Below are positions 36,445-44,917 of a stretch of 64,000 bases of DNA, piece by piece. The DNA is from a gamma proteobacterium symbiont of Taylorina sp. GTDB lineage: Bacteria > Pseudomonadota > Gammaproteobacteria > GRL18. The DNA is taken from positions 62,001 through 126,000 of the forward strand of contig JAHXIV010000007.1 of NCBI GenBank assembly GCA_025655455.1, in the 5' to 3' direction. Under the pieces are notes generated by a model. That model worked only from the letters and a program-made list of their open reading frames with translations. It did no database searches and was not told the DNA's origin. Positions within the stretch are counted from its first letter, which is position 1; each line of letters starts with the position of its first letter. The translations under genes were made by a program, and so were the position numbers.

Positions 36445-36801
36445 TCAACTTAAGGGTTGAATGGTGCAGAAAACTTCTCTCATCATGCCAATCAAACGTA
36501 GAGTTCTGGCATCACCAACACGGTAGTAGACCCGGTTTGCATCTTTTCGAGAAGCTAAAATACCCTTGTCTCTAAGGATGGCCAGATGCTGTGAAATATT
36601 ACTCTGGGAAGTACCTACTTTTTCAACAATATCCTGAACGCTGATTTCTTCATCACCCAGAGTACATAAAATTTTTAAACGAAGAGGATGTGACATCGCT
36701 TTGAGAGAGCGGGAGGCACGATCAATATCTTCATCGCGTGACATTAAATCCATCTTCATATCACAACAATCATTATCATTGAGATCAAATTGACTGGTCA
36801 T
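36445..36801 (-). CDS. ArsR/SmtB-family repressor with SqrR/BigR-type cysteine pair
   Basis: 118 residues, winged helix (about 28-105) with LKAMSHPLRLKILCTLGDEE, recognition helix TSQSNISQHLAILRDKG and wing ASRKDANRVYYRV. Cysteines are 12, 13, 46 and 112. Cys46 (in helix 2) and Cys112 (in the last helix) are 66 residues apart, the same spacing as Cys41 and Cys107 of SqrR, the persulfide sensor of Rhodobacter; E. coli YgaV is also paired with a rhodanese (YgaP). No ArsR-type metal ligand set (ELCVCDL) is seen. I infer a persulfide-responsive repressor controlling itself and the neighbouring thiol genes. Confidence 0.85.
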   Translation of the reverse strand: MTSQFDLNDNDCCDMKMDLMSRDEDIDRASRSLKAMSHPLRLKILCTLGDEEISVQDIVEKVGTSQSNISQHLAILRDKGILASRKDANRVYYRVGDARTLRLIGMMREVFCTIQPLS

Positions 36802-37186
36802 ATATTAACTCTTCCCATAACGTGTTTTGTTCTTTAGCAAAGCGCTTTGCTAAAATTTCTGCAATGTGTATTACTTTCAGATTCCACTCTAGACTATATC
36901 ATAAAAACATTATACTATAATATTACTAAAAACCACAAAATTATTAATAAATTAGAATAAATTTTATTTGCCTATGGCTATTAGAACTTGAAAGAATAGT
37001 GATTTAAGTGCATAATATACAACATGCTTTTACCCTGAAGATGAAATTTTTTACTGACGTATTTCTATTTTTAAATATGCCAGCAAAGCAACAGCAACAG
37101 CAATAACAATATTCAGCTGAAGGCTTCCAATTTAGCTGATGGATCCCAACTTTTCAAACTCTATATTAAGAATCAATAAACAACTC
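36802..37186. promoter_or_regulatory. arsR-family / gpmI divergent region
   Basis: About 385 bp. Near the repressor it holds a perfect 22-bp palindrome (36833-36854). Further right, ATTATACTATAAT (36909-36921) is a 13-bp palindrome whose minus-strand half is a TATAAT -10 candidate, with no clear -35. ATTTTATTTGCCTATGGCT (36962-36980) vaguely recalls the leader repeat. The rest is AT-rich; no gene is seen. Confidence 0.45.
36833..36854. promoter_or_regulatory. 22-bp perfect palindrome, candidate repressor operator
   Basis: TTTAGCAAAGC-GCTTTGCTAAA is a perfect 22-bp inverted repeat with no spacer, 32 bp upstream of the ArsR-family start codon. Its size and place fit a dimer or double-dimer operator for autoregulation. 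The central AAAGC/GCTTT also resembles a word in the leader repeat (GCAAAGCGACAGC), so a repeat origin is possible. Confidence 0.65.
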
Positions 37187-38755
37187 ATGTCAACACTACC
37201 CAAACCCTTAGTACTTATTATTCTGGATGGCTGGGGCTATTCAGAAGACCCTGAACACAATGCAATTCTCGAAGCCAGGACACCTGTCTGGAATTCTATC
37301 TGGAAAAAATACCCTCATACTCTGATAAAAGCCTCGGGTGCTGAAGTCGGTTTGCCTGCAGGGCAAATGGGTAATTCAGAAGTAGGACATCTTAATATTG
37401 GCTCTGGAAGGGTTGTTTATCAGGAATATACCCGGGTTAGCCGTGCTGTGCGTACAGGTTCCTTTTTCAGCAACTGTACCTTGACCGAAGCAGTTGATAA
37501 AGCACTAGAAAATAATTCAGCCTTACATATCATGGGTCTTCTTTCCTCCGGCGGAGTGCATAGTCATGAAGACCATATTCATGCCATGGTTAAACTGGCG
37601 GCTGAGCGAGGACTGGAAAAAATATACTTGCATGCATTTCTTGATGGACGCGATACTGCACCTAAAAGTGCTGAAGATTCAATAAATGCAATGCAGACTT
37701 TTTTTGATGAATCGGGACGTGGACAATTTGCCTCTGTTATTGGTCGTTATTATGCGATGGACAGGGATCATCGCTGGGAACGCATTAAATCAGCCTACGA
37801 TGCGATGGCTGATGGGGAGAGTGAATTTACCGCAAAAACAGCATTAAAGGCACTTGAAAAAGCGTATAATCGAGATGAATCCGACGAATTTGTTCAGGCC
37901 ACTTGTATTATACCGGCTGGTCAGAAAGCGATTCAGATGGAAGATAATGATGTTATGGTGTTTATGAATTATCGTTCTGATCGTGCACGCCAGATTACCC
38001 GTCCATTTATTGAAGAGAATTTTGAAGCGTTTAAACGAGGTCGTCATTTTAAACTGAGTCAGTTTGTCAGCCTGACAGAATATTCCTCCAAATTTGATGT
38101 ACCTGTTGCCTTTCCTCCCGAGCGCTTAACCAATGTCTTTGGCGAATATATTTCAAATCTTGGTTTACGTCAGCTGCGTATTGCTGAAACTGAAAAATAT
38201 GCCCATGTAACTTTTTTCTTTAATGGTGGAGAAGAAGAACCTTTTCCTGATGAAGATAGAATTCTGGTGAATTCACCTGACGTGGCCACTTATGATTTAC
38301 AACCGGAGATGAATGCCCCAAAGTTAACAAAAAAACTAATTAAGGCGATTAAATCTGATCAATACGATACGATTATTTGTAATTTTGCCAATCCGGATAT
38401 GGTCGGGCATACGGGCAACGAAAAAGCAACAATTAAGGCAATTGAAGCACTGGATACCTTTATCAAGCAGATCTGTAAGGTCATTATCGATGTTGGTGGT
38501 GAGTTATTATTGACGGCCGATCATGGCAATGCAGAACTGATGCTGAATAAAAATACCGGCCAGGCACATACAGCACATACCTGCAATCCGGTACCTTTTG
38601 TTTATATTGGACGTGAAGCAGTGATGGAAGAAAGCGGTGCTTTATCCGATATTGCACCAACAATGTTATATCTAATGGGGATTGAAGTTCCTCCGCAAAT
38701 GAATGGTCGTTCTCTGGTCACATTATCAGATGATATTGAAGAACAAAAAAAATAA
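37187..38755 (+). CDS. gpmI: 2,3-bisphosphoglycerate-independent phosphoglycerate mutase
   Basis: Glycolytic enzyme interconverting 3- and 2-phosphoglycerate with two Mn ions. 522 residues from MSTLPKPLVL; alkaline-phosphatase-type metal site: ILDGWGY, catalytic Ser64 in MGNSEVGH, DGRDT, then C-terminal CNFANPDMVGHTG and LTADHGNAE. The longer in-frame ATG (37139) would add a 16-residue extension. No good ribosome-binding site is visible for either start. First gene of gpmI-envC-ctpA-yibQ-yajL, as in E. coli gpmM-envC-yibQ. Confidence 0.95.
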   Translation: MSTLPKPLVLIILDGWGYSEDPEHNAILEARTPVWNSIWKKYPHTLIKASGAEVGLPAGQMGNSEVGHLNIGSGRVVYQEYTRVSRAVRTGSFFSNCTLTEAVDKALENNSALHIMGLLSSGGVHSHEDHIHAMVKLAAERGLEKIYLHAFLDGRDTAPKSAEDSINAMQTFFDESGRGQFASVIGRYYAMDRDHRWERIKSAYDAMADGESEFTAKTALKALEKAYNRDESDEFVQATCIIPAGQKAIQMEDNDVMVFMNYRSDRARQITRPFIEENFEAFKRGRHFKLSQFVSLTEYSSKFDVPVAFPPERLTNVFGEYISNLGLRQLRIAETEKYAHVTFFFNGGEEEPFPDEDRILVNSPDVATYDLQPEMNAPKLTKKLIKAIKSDQYDTIICNFANPDMVGHTGNEKATIKAIEALDTFIKQICKVIIDVGGELLLTADHGNAELMLNKNTGQAHTAHTCNPVPFVYIGREAVMEESGALSDIAPTMLYLMGIEVPPQMNGRSLVTLSDDIEEQKK

Positions 38756-39953
38756 TACGATCCATATTTTTCAGATTGTTGATATAAGAAAATATTGCAT
38801 AGCGCTATTAATCATATTATCCACTGTATTATGTATCACTGATGGTTTTGCAGCATCCCCTCAAGCTCTTAAGCAGCAAGAGCTGCAGCAATTACGCAAA
38901 AAAATAAAAATGCTGCAGAAAGATTTAAGCAGACAGCAGGGTGAAAAAACGCAATTACAAAAAGATATTAAAACATCGGAGCAATTAATTGCGCAGAATG
39001 CACGCCGGCTTTTTAACTCTCAGCAGCAAGCCGAAGCTATCAGTAAAAAACTAGCCAGCTTGAATCAATCAGTTTTACAACAAAACAATAATCTGTTTAT
39101 TCAACGGCAGCTACTCGCTGAACAAATACAAGCCAGTTATGCAATCGGACGACAGGAATATCTTAAATTACTGCTTAATCAACAAAATTTATCAAGCATT
39201 AGTCGAATGATGGTTTATTATCAATATTTTAATGAAGCACGTCAGCAGCAAATTGAGCAAGTTGATCTCCTGCTGAAATCTCTGCAGGATAATAAACAAA
39301 AAGTTAACCTGACCAGGCAGCAGCTAAAAGAAAAACATTTTCAACTTAAGCAGGAAAAACAACAACTGGATAAACAACAGCAGCAAAGGAATATGCTGGT
39401 GGCAAAGTTAGATCTGGATATCAGCTCTAAGGCTGAAGAATTACTCAACCTTCAGGAAAATGAGAAAAATCTGACGCTATTGTTAAAAAAATTAAAAAGG
39501 ACAATGGAGGAAACGAGTGCTTTAGTGGTTAAGCTGCCGGAGAAAAAAGCATTCAGGAAACAGCGCGGCAAGTTGATTTGGCCAGTAAAAGGAAAAATTA
39601 AGAAATTATTTGGCCGCTGGCGCAGTGTCGGCAAGGTAAAATGGAGTGGCATTATTATCAGTGCTGAAGACGGCACAGCTGTTCATTCAATTGCTCATGG
39701 CCGCATAGCCTATTCAGACTGGCTCAGAGGCTATGGCTTGATCATTATAATTGACCATGGCAATGGATATATGAGTTTGTATGGACATAATCAGACATTG
39801 CTTAAAGAAGTTGGTGACTGGGTTGAAGCTAATGAGATTATTGCCACAGTCGGCAGCAGTGGAGGTTTAAAAAAATCAGGTTTATATTTTGAAGTGAGAC
39901 ACAATAGTAAACCATCTAACCCCTCCCGATGGTGTAAAAAACAACGACGATAA
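38730..39953 (+). CDS. envC: Murein hydrolase activator EnvC
   Basis: Periplasmic activator of cell-division amidases. About 407 residues: signal peptide or N-terminal anchor (about 20-42, ending DGFAAS), long coiled coil (about 45-260) and a C-terminal LytM/M23 domain (YSDWLRGYGLIIIIDHGNGYMSLYGHN, cited by its ends; VGSSGG; LYFEVRHN). The start ATG 38730 lies inside gpmI (26-bp overlap); another in-frame ATG is at 38703. The DWLRGYG and YGHNQ motifs match E. coli EnvC. As in EnvC, several catalytic zinc ligands appear substituted, so it is an activator, not a peptidase. Confidence 0.9.
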   Translation: MILKNKKNNTIHIFQIVDIRKYCIALLIILSTVLCITDGFAASPQALKQQELQQLRKKIKMLQKDLSRQQGEKTQLQKDIKTSEQLIAQNARRLFNSQQQAEAISKKLASLNQSVLQQNNNLFIQRQLLAEQIQASYAIGRQEYLKLLLNQQNLSSISRMMVYYQYFNEARQQQIEQVDLLLKSLQDNKQKVNLTRQQLKEKHFQLKQEKQQLDKQQQQRNMLVAKLDLDISSKAEELLNLQENEKNLTLLLKKLKRTMEETSALVVKLPEKKAFRKQRGKLIWPVKGKIKKLFGRWRSVGKVKWSGIIISAEDGTAVHSIAHGRIAYSDWLRGYGLIIIIDHGNGYMSLYGHNQTLLKEVGDWVEANEIIATVGSSGGLKKSGLYFEVRHNSKPSNPSRWCKKQRR

Positions 39954-39976
39954 TAGTGCCTGTATAGAGCTTGCTA

Positions 39977-40000
39977 TTTGACTCCGACCCCGAACAGGTA
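39977..40000. repeat. Dispersed motif TTTGACTCCGACCCC, copy 1
   Basis: TTTGACTCCGACCCC (39977-39991) continued by GAACAGGTA. Identical 15-mer at 48143-48157, followed by AAACAAGTA, and a diverged form TTTTACTCTGACCCT at 53862-53876. All three are intergenic. I recall similar sequences beside RAYT-type transposase genes in other bacteria; that is from memory and cannot be checked here. Confidence 0.55.
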
Positions 40001-40040
40001 CTATAGTCTCATCAATTAATTATTTATTTTGGAGTAATGA

Positions 40041-41396
40041 ATGTCTAAGGTTTTTTCATCGGTCTCTCTTTTTCTTGCTTTCAGCTTGATCAGTTTATTG
40101 CCGTTTTCGACTATTAAAGCTCAATCAAAGACTGTTGCAAGTGAGCCATTACCGCTTGAAATTCTAAAAGAATTTACTGATGTTTTTGCCAATATAAAAA
40201 GTGATTATGTTGAAGATATAGATGATAAAACCATTTTAAAAAATGCCATAAAAGGAATGTTATCCGGACTTGATCCCCATTCCAGTTATCTTGATGAATC
40301 GGGATATAAACACTTGAAAGAAGGAACAACCGGTGAATTTGGTGGTCTGGGTATCGAAGTGGGTATGGAAGATGGCTTAATTAAAGTGATTTCTCCTATA
40401 GATGATACGCCTGCACAACGTGCTGGTATCCAGCCTGGTGATATTATCTTTCGTATTGATGATAAGCCGGTAAAAGAAATGGATCTGGATGAATCAGTTA
40501 AACTCATGCGTGGCAAGCCGGGTAGTGAAATAAAACTTTCTATTCTGAGAGAAAATTTAGATAAACCACTTATAATTACCTTAATAAGAGCAGTGATTAA
40601 AGTAAAAAGTGTCAAATTCAGACTGCTGGAAAAAAGCTATGCATATATCAGAATTTCAAGTTTTCAATCACGCACTTCTGAACAATTAAAAAAAGCCATC
40701 AAATCTCTTAATAAAGATAGTGGAACGCTAAAAGGATTGATACTGGACTTAAGAAATAATCCCGGAGGTGTGTTGAATGGTTCAGTTGCGGTAGCTGATA
40801 TTTTCCTCAATGATGGACTCATTGTTTATACTAAGGGGAGAATTAAAGATTCTAATCTAAAATTCTCAGCCACTCATGGTGATATGCTTAATGGTGCGCC
40901 TATTGTTATACTGGTTAACGCAGGATCTGCATCAGCCTCAGAAATTGTGGCAGGTGCCTTACAGGATCATAAACGAGCGGTTATTATGGGTTCTGATACC
41001 TTTGGCAAGGGTTCAGTACAAACCATAAAACCACTGACCACTACCACTGCAATTAAGTTAACCACTGCACGTTATTACACACCATCGGGTCGTTCAATAC
41101 AGGCAGAAGGTATTATTCCGGATATTACACTGGCTAATATCAGTCTGAAGAAGGCAAAACATGATTCTTTTTCTCAAATTAAAGAAGCGGACTTGAAAGG
41201 TCATCTTGAGCAGCCGGATGGTACCCATATCAAGAAGCAATCTAAAAAAGGCAGTCAATCAACAAAGTCTAAAAACGGATCAAATAACGAAAAGAAAAGT
41301 AAAGGTGAAACTGATTATGGCTTGCATGAAGCTTTAAACCTGCTTAAAGGAATGAATATTCTCAACGCAAAAAAAAATTCGGCTTCTAAGTCATAG
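40041..41396 (+). CDS. ctpA: Carboxyl-terminal processing protease (S41)
   Basis: 451 residues: signal peptide (about 1-27, ends IKAQS), a short helical region, PDZ domain (about 100-185, EFGGLGIEVGMEDG) and S41 protease core. Catalytic Ser298 in NAGSASASEIVAG and Lys323 in DTFGKGSVQ are 25 apart, as in CtpA/Tsp. Removes C-terminal peptides from periplasmic proteins and peptidoglycan hydrolases. The C-terminal tail is Lys/Ser-rich. TTGGAGTAATGA precedes the ATG. An insertion relative to the E. coli envC-yibQ order; 2 bp before the next gene. Confidence 0.93.
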   Translation: MSKVFSSVSLFLAFSLISLLPFSTIKAQSKTVASEPLPLEILKEFTDVFANIKSDYVEDIDDKTILKNAIKGMLSGLDPHSSYLDESGYKHLKEGTTGEFGGLGIEVGMEDGLIKVISPIDDTPAQRAGIQPGDIIFRIDDKPVKEMDLDESVKLMRGKPGSEIKLSILRENLDKPLIITLIRAVIKVKSVKFRLLEKSYAYIRISSFQSRTSEQLKKAIKSLNKDSGTLKGLILDLRNNPGGVLNGSVAVADIFLNDGLIVYTKGRIKDSNLKFSATHGDMLNGAPIVILVNAGSASASEIVAGALQDHKRAVIMGSDTFGKGSVQTIKPLTTTTAIKLTTARYYTPSGRSIQAEGIIPDITLANISLKKAKHDSFSQIKEADLKGHLEQPDGTHIKKQSKKGSQSTKSKNGSNNEKKSKGETDYGLHEALNLLKGMNILNAKKNSASKS

Positions 41397-41398
41397 TA

Positions 41399-42229
41399 AT
41401 GAAATTAATATTAAAGATATTCTTCAGTAGTTTTTTTGCAATTGCTTCAGTTGTGTGGGCTCAGGGTGTAGTGCCTGATAATAAAAAGTTCAATCATAGT
41501 TTTGTAGCTATTATTATTGATGATCTGGGGTATAAAATAAAACAGGATAAGCGTGCCATACAATTACCCGGTAACGTCACCTATGCCTTTTTACCTTATA
41601 CGCCCCATGTAAAAGAAATGACAGAAATAGTTCATGCTCGGGGTAATGAAATTATGCTTCATTTACCCATGCAGTCCAACAAAACCCTTTCCCTTGGTCC
41701 TGGTGCTCTCACTAATAGGATGAATGAATATGAGTTTAGGTTATCTGTACTGAAAAGTATCCTTTCTATACCTCATGTTAAGGGTATTAATAATCATATG
41801 GGCAGCCTTATGACCAGTCAGCAAAAGTCAATGAACTGGCTGATGGATGAGATCAACAGAACTAATTTATTTTTTGTTGATAGTCGTACCAGCATGGACT
41901 CTGTGGCAGAACAAACAGCCAATCAGTATGCTATTAATAACACCCGACGTAATATTTTTCTTGATCATGAACTCGATCGGCATGCTATTGAATTTCAGTT
42001 TAACAGGTTGATTGAACTATCAAAAAAGAATGGTTCAGCTGTTGCGATTGGGCATCCTTTCGATATAACACTGGATGTGCTGGAAGAAAAGATTCCACAA
42101 TTAAAAAAAGCCGGTATTCAATTAATTAAGGTATCGAGCTTAATTCACCAACAATCTAAAAGGAAAACATCAGTATGGCAAGCGTCATTATCCCCATCGC
42201 AACCGGCTGTGAAGAGCTTGAAGCAGTAA
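41399..42229 (+). CDS. yibQ: Divergent polysaccharide deacetylase-family protein (YibQ)
   Basis: 276 residues with an N-terminal signal peptide (1-21). The body is a NodB-like fold: AIIIDDLGYKIKQDKRA at the start (DD motif of divergent polysaccharide deacetylases), HLPMQSNK, NNHMGSLMT, FFVDSRTS and the C-terminal VAIGHPFDITLDVL. The family is conserved in the gpmI-envC locus and its substrate is not established. The last 18 residues are encoded by sequence also used as the start of the next gene. Confidence 0.86.
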   Translation: MKLILKIFFSSFFAIASVVWAQGVVPDNKKFNHSFVAIIIDDLGYKIKQDKRAIQLPGNVTYAFLPYTPHVKEMTEIVHARGNEIMLHLPMQSNKTLSLGPGALTNRMNEYEFRLSVLKSILSIPHVKGINNHMGSLMTSQQKSMNWLMDEINRTNLFFVDSRTSMDSVAEQTANQYAINNTRRNIFLDHELDRHAIEFQFNRLIELSKKNGSAVAIGHPFDITLDVLEEKIPQLKKAGIQLIKVSSLIHQQSKRKTSVWQASLSPSQPAVKSLKQ

Positions 42230-42744
42230 CTATTATTGATCTGTTACGCAGAGCTGATATAGATGTCACTACGGTTAGTCTGGACACCGGTAGTCAGGTT
42301 GATCCAGTAACAGCAAGCCGTGGTGTTGTTCTTATTCCTGATATGACTTTAGATGATGCGATACAGAAAAATTATGATATGCTGGTTTTGCCAGGCGGTC
42401 TGCCCGGTGCTGATTATTTGGACAAGGATCAGAGAATTCATAATTTATTAAAGAAGATGGCTGCTGAAAATAAATATACTGCAGCTATTTGTGCTGCGCC
42501 AAAAATTTTAGCTCATGCTAATTTACTAGAGGGTAAAGCCGCCACCAGTTACCCAGGATTTCTTGATAAAATGGAATTAGCTACAACACAAATCAAGAAT
42601 GATGCTGTTGTGTGTGATGGTAAAATTATTACATCCCGTGGGCCTGCTACAGCCATGGAATTTGCTTTGATCTTAATTGAAACCCTTGCGGGAAAAGAAA
42701 AACGAAAAGAAGTCGCTGCAGGACTGCTTTGGAAAGCTGAATAA
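42175..42744 (+). CDS. yajL: DJ-1/PfpI-family protein (YajL-like)
   Basis: 189 residues, DJ-1/YajL subgroup: GCEELEAVTIIDLLRRA with the Glu14/Glu15 partner of the active site, LVLPGGLPGA and the reactive cysteine Cys106 in YTAAICAAPKI, then TSRGPATAMEFAL. Members protect against methylglyoxal or oxidative stress; the true activity is debated. AGGAAAACATCAGT precedes the ATG. It overlaps the end of yibQ by 55 bp. Confidence 0.9.
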   Translation: MASVIIPIATGCEELEAVTIIDLLRRADIDVTTVSLDTGSQVDPVTASRGVVLIPDMTLDDAIQKNYDMLVLPGGLPGADYLDKDQRIHNLLKKMAAENKYTAAICAAPKILAHANLLEGKAATSYPGFLDKMELATTQIKNDAVVCDGKIITSRGPATAMEFALILIETLAGKEKRKEVAAGLLWKAE

Positions 42745-42781
42745 TAGAATGAATTACCACTATCTCAAGACTATATCGCCA

Positions 42782-43696
42782 TTAATAGCGTTTTGGAACA
42801 TTGAGTTCTGGTGGTAGTATTTCACGTTCATAATCAGGGTTAAATGTTCGTTCTGGTAGAGTAACATGCTCATTTTCTATCTCTTCATAGGGGATCTGCT
42901 CCAGTAAATGATGGATGCAATTTAAACGGGCACGTTTTTTATCATTACCTTCGATAATAAACCAGGGTGCCTCGGGAATATTTGTTCGTGTAAAATTTTC
43001 TTCTTTAGCTTTTGTATAGTCTTCCCAACGGATACGGGATTGTAGATCCATTGGGCTTAACTTCCATTGCTTAATTGGATCGTGAATACGCATCATAAAA
43101 CGCAATTGTTGTTCCTCGTCGGAAATTGAAAACCAATATTTAATTAGACGGATGCCTGAGCGAACCAGCATTCTTTCAAACTCAGGCACATCCTGGTAAA
43201 ACTGTTCTACTTGTTCAGGTGTGGCAAAACCCATGACCTTCTCAACACCTGAGCGGTTATACCAGGAACGATCAAAAAGTACAATTTCACCGCCTGATGG
43301 CATATGAGGTACATAACGTTGGAAATACCACTGGGATTTTTCTTGCCTGGTGGGTTTGTTAAGGGCAACAACTCGACAGACTCGTGGATTAAGACGCTGT
43401 ATAATACGTTTTATAACACCACCTTTACCTGCAGCATCCCGTCCTTCAAAGATAATAGCGATTTTCTCTCCCGTATGTACAACCCAATCCTGTAATTTGA
43501 TAAGCTCGGATTGTAGTTTCAGAAGTGACCTGAAATAAGTATGGCGATCAATAGTTTTTGGATGCTGTTTCTTGTATATTTTGCGAAGTTCCAAAGATAG
43601 AGCCGGTTCAGATATTTCCAGTTCGTAATCCTCATCAAACATATCATTGAGTTCGGCCTGGAGCCAGTCCATTTTCTCTATGTTATCGTTGTTCAT
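42782..43696 (-). CDS. ppk2: Polyphosphate kinase 2
   Basis: 304 residues, P-loop PPK2 that makes NTPs from polyphosphate and NDPs (or the reverse). Walker A GRDAAGKGG at 85-93, Walker B-like IVLFDRSWYNRSG with Asp142, lid MRIHDPIKQWKLSP. Length and single domain suit a one-domain PPK2. Independent gene, convergent with yajL; downstream of the barrel gene on the same strand by 33 bp. Confidence 0.92.
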   Translation of the reverse strand: MNNDNIEKMDWLQAELNDMFDEDYELEISEPALSLELRKIYKKQHPKTIDRHTYFRSLLKLQSELIKLQDWVVHTGEKIAIIFEGRDAAGKGGVIKRIIQRLNPRVCRVVALNKPTRQEKSQWYFQRYVPHMPSGGEIVLFDRSWYNRSGVEKVMGFATPEQVEQFYQDVPEFERMLVRSGIRLIKYWFSISDEEQQLRFMMRIHDPIKQWKLSPMDLQSRIRWEDYTKAKEENFTRTNIPEAPWFIIEGNDKKRARLNCIHHLLEQIPYEEIENEHVTLPERTFNPDYEREILPPELNVPKRY

Positions 43697-43729
43697 ATAT
43701 CAGTCCATTTTGCAGTTTAGAATGATTAT

Positions 43730-44917
43730 TTAAAAGTATCGTTCTAAAGTTAATTGAAGTTGATCATCGTTGCCAATAGGATTGATCTTGTTGTCAGAAA
43801 ATATTCTCAGATCCAGGCTGAACTTCCAGTCATCTCCCAGGCGTCGGCTGGCCTCAATTTGAAAACTGCGTAATTCGCTATAATCCAGATACTGCAGCCA
43901 GCCTGCCAGAATTTCTGTGCTTTGCGCATCATTAAAACCCAGACGTAGACCTAACATCATATCATTTTGAAACTGGTTCAGTGTGGGATTATTTCTTTCA
44001 TCCCATGAGTACTCTGCAATCAGGCCTAAATCACTGGATGAATCCATTATGCCATTGATAGTATATTCGAATCCCCCGCTGACGGCAGTATAATTGTCAA
44101 TTTCATCTTTGCGTTGTATAGCCTCCAGCTTCCATAACCAGCCTTCAAGGGTTGCCTGAAAATCCAGTCCCAACTGGTTAATTTGATCATAATAGGGTAT
44201 TAAGTCCGGCTTTCCCGGAACATTGATCTTATAGCGTGGATCCCGGTTGGTTCCCTGAAAATAGGAAACTCCGATATCAAAGTCTGAGATAGTATGATTC
44301 CAGCGTAGAGCAAAATCAGTATGGTTGCGTCCGGCAGAAGACTCATATAAGGCGTGATCCGTGTCAACAACAAGAAAACCTCTTAGACGACCTTCTTCTC
44401 CCGGGAAGGTTCTTTCTCTAAAACCAGGCAGAATAAAAAAATCGATGATGCCCCAGTCTCTGATCAGGCTCAGATTAATCATTGGCTGGCCTAATTTAGG
44501 TTCACCATTGATGTCATCCACCTGGTCATCCTGATTAATAATATCCACCAGATGATTGGATTCATTAACTCCCCAGAAAACTTTTCCAATCCCTGTTCTC
44601 AGCTCCCAGTTATCTCTGACATGCAGCCACATTAGTTCTCTTATATCAAAGTGACTGCGTTTATTATCATGCTGGTCGATGCGTATATACGGTTTAAAAG
44701 TCAGGCTGTCCTGAGCATCATTCCAGTCATGATAAAATTCTAATTCAGAAAGAATTGATGCCTGTTGACGATGCTGAACTTCGTATAAGGGGGCGTGCTG
44801 GTATATCATGGTGGACATGCCCACTTTACCGGAAAATTCAAAGGCATGACTGAGAGGTGATAGTAAAAAAAATAATAATATGCAATTAACTATCAGTTGA
44901 AGGGTCTTATCAAACAT
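43730..44917 (-). CDS. Exported outer-membrane beta-barrel protein
   Basis: 395 residues with a signal peptide (1-25, after MFDKTLQL a hydrophobic run, cleavage near SHA-FEF). The body alternates hydrophobic and polar residues with many aromatic ends (LTFKPYIRIDQHD, FALRWNHTISDFDIGVSYF, LQLTLERYF) and ends in Phe, as in outer-membrane barrels. I cannot name a family with certainty. Last gene of a triad with an MMPL exporter and a LolA-like protein, so it may receive the exported lipid or be the outer-membrane part. Its first codons come from the leader repeat. Confidence 0.75.
   Translation of the reverse strand: MFDKTLQLIVNCILLFFLLSPLSHAFEFSGKVGMSTMIYQHAPLYEVQHRQQASILSELEFYHDWNDAQDSLTFKPYIRIDQHDNKRSHFDIRELMWLHVRDNWELRTGIGKVFWGVNESNHLVDIINQDDQVDDINGEPKLGQPMINLSLIRDWGIIDFFILPGFRERTFPGEEGRLRGFLVVDTDHALYESSAGRNHTDFALRWNHTISDFDIGVSYFQGTNRDPRYKINVPGKPDLIPYYDQINQLGLDFQATLEGWLWKLEAIQRKDEIDNYTAVSGGFEYTINGIMDSSSDLGLIAEYSWDERNNPTLNQFQNDMMLGLRLGFNDAQSTEILAGWLQYLDYSELRSFQIEASRRLGDDWKFSLDLRIFSDNKINPIGNDDQLQLTLERYF

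Noticed and set aside
36445-36801. Arsenic-sensing ArsR for arsM
   Set aside because: No ELCVCDL-type metal site; far from arsM; cysteines fit SqrR/BigR better.
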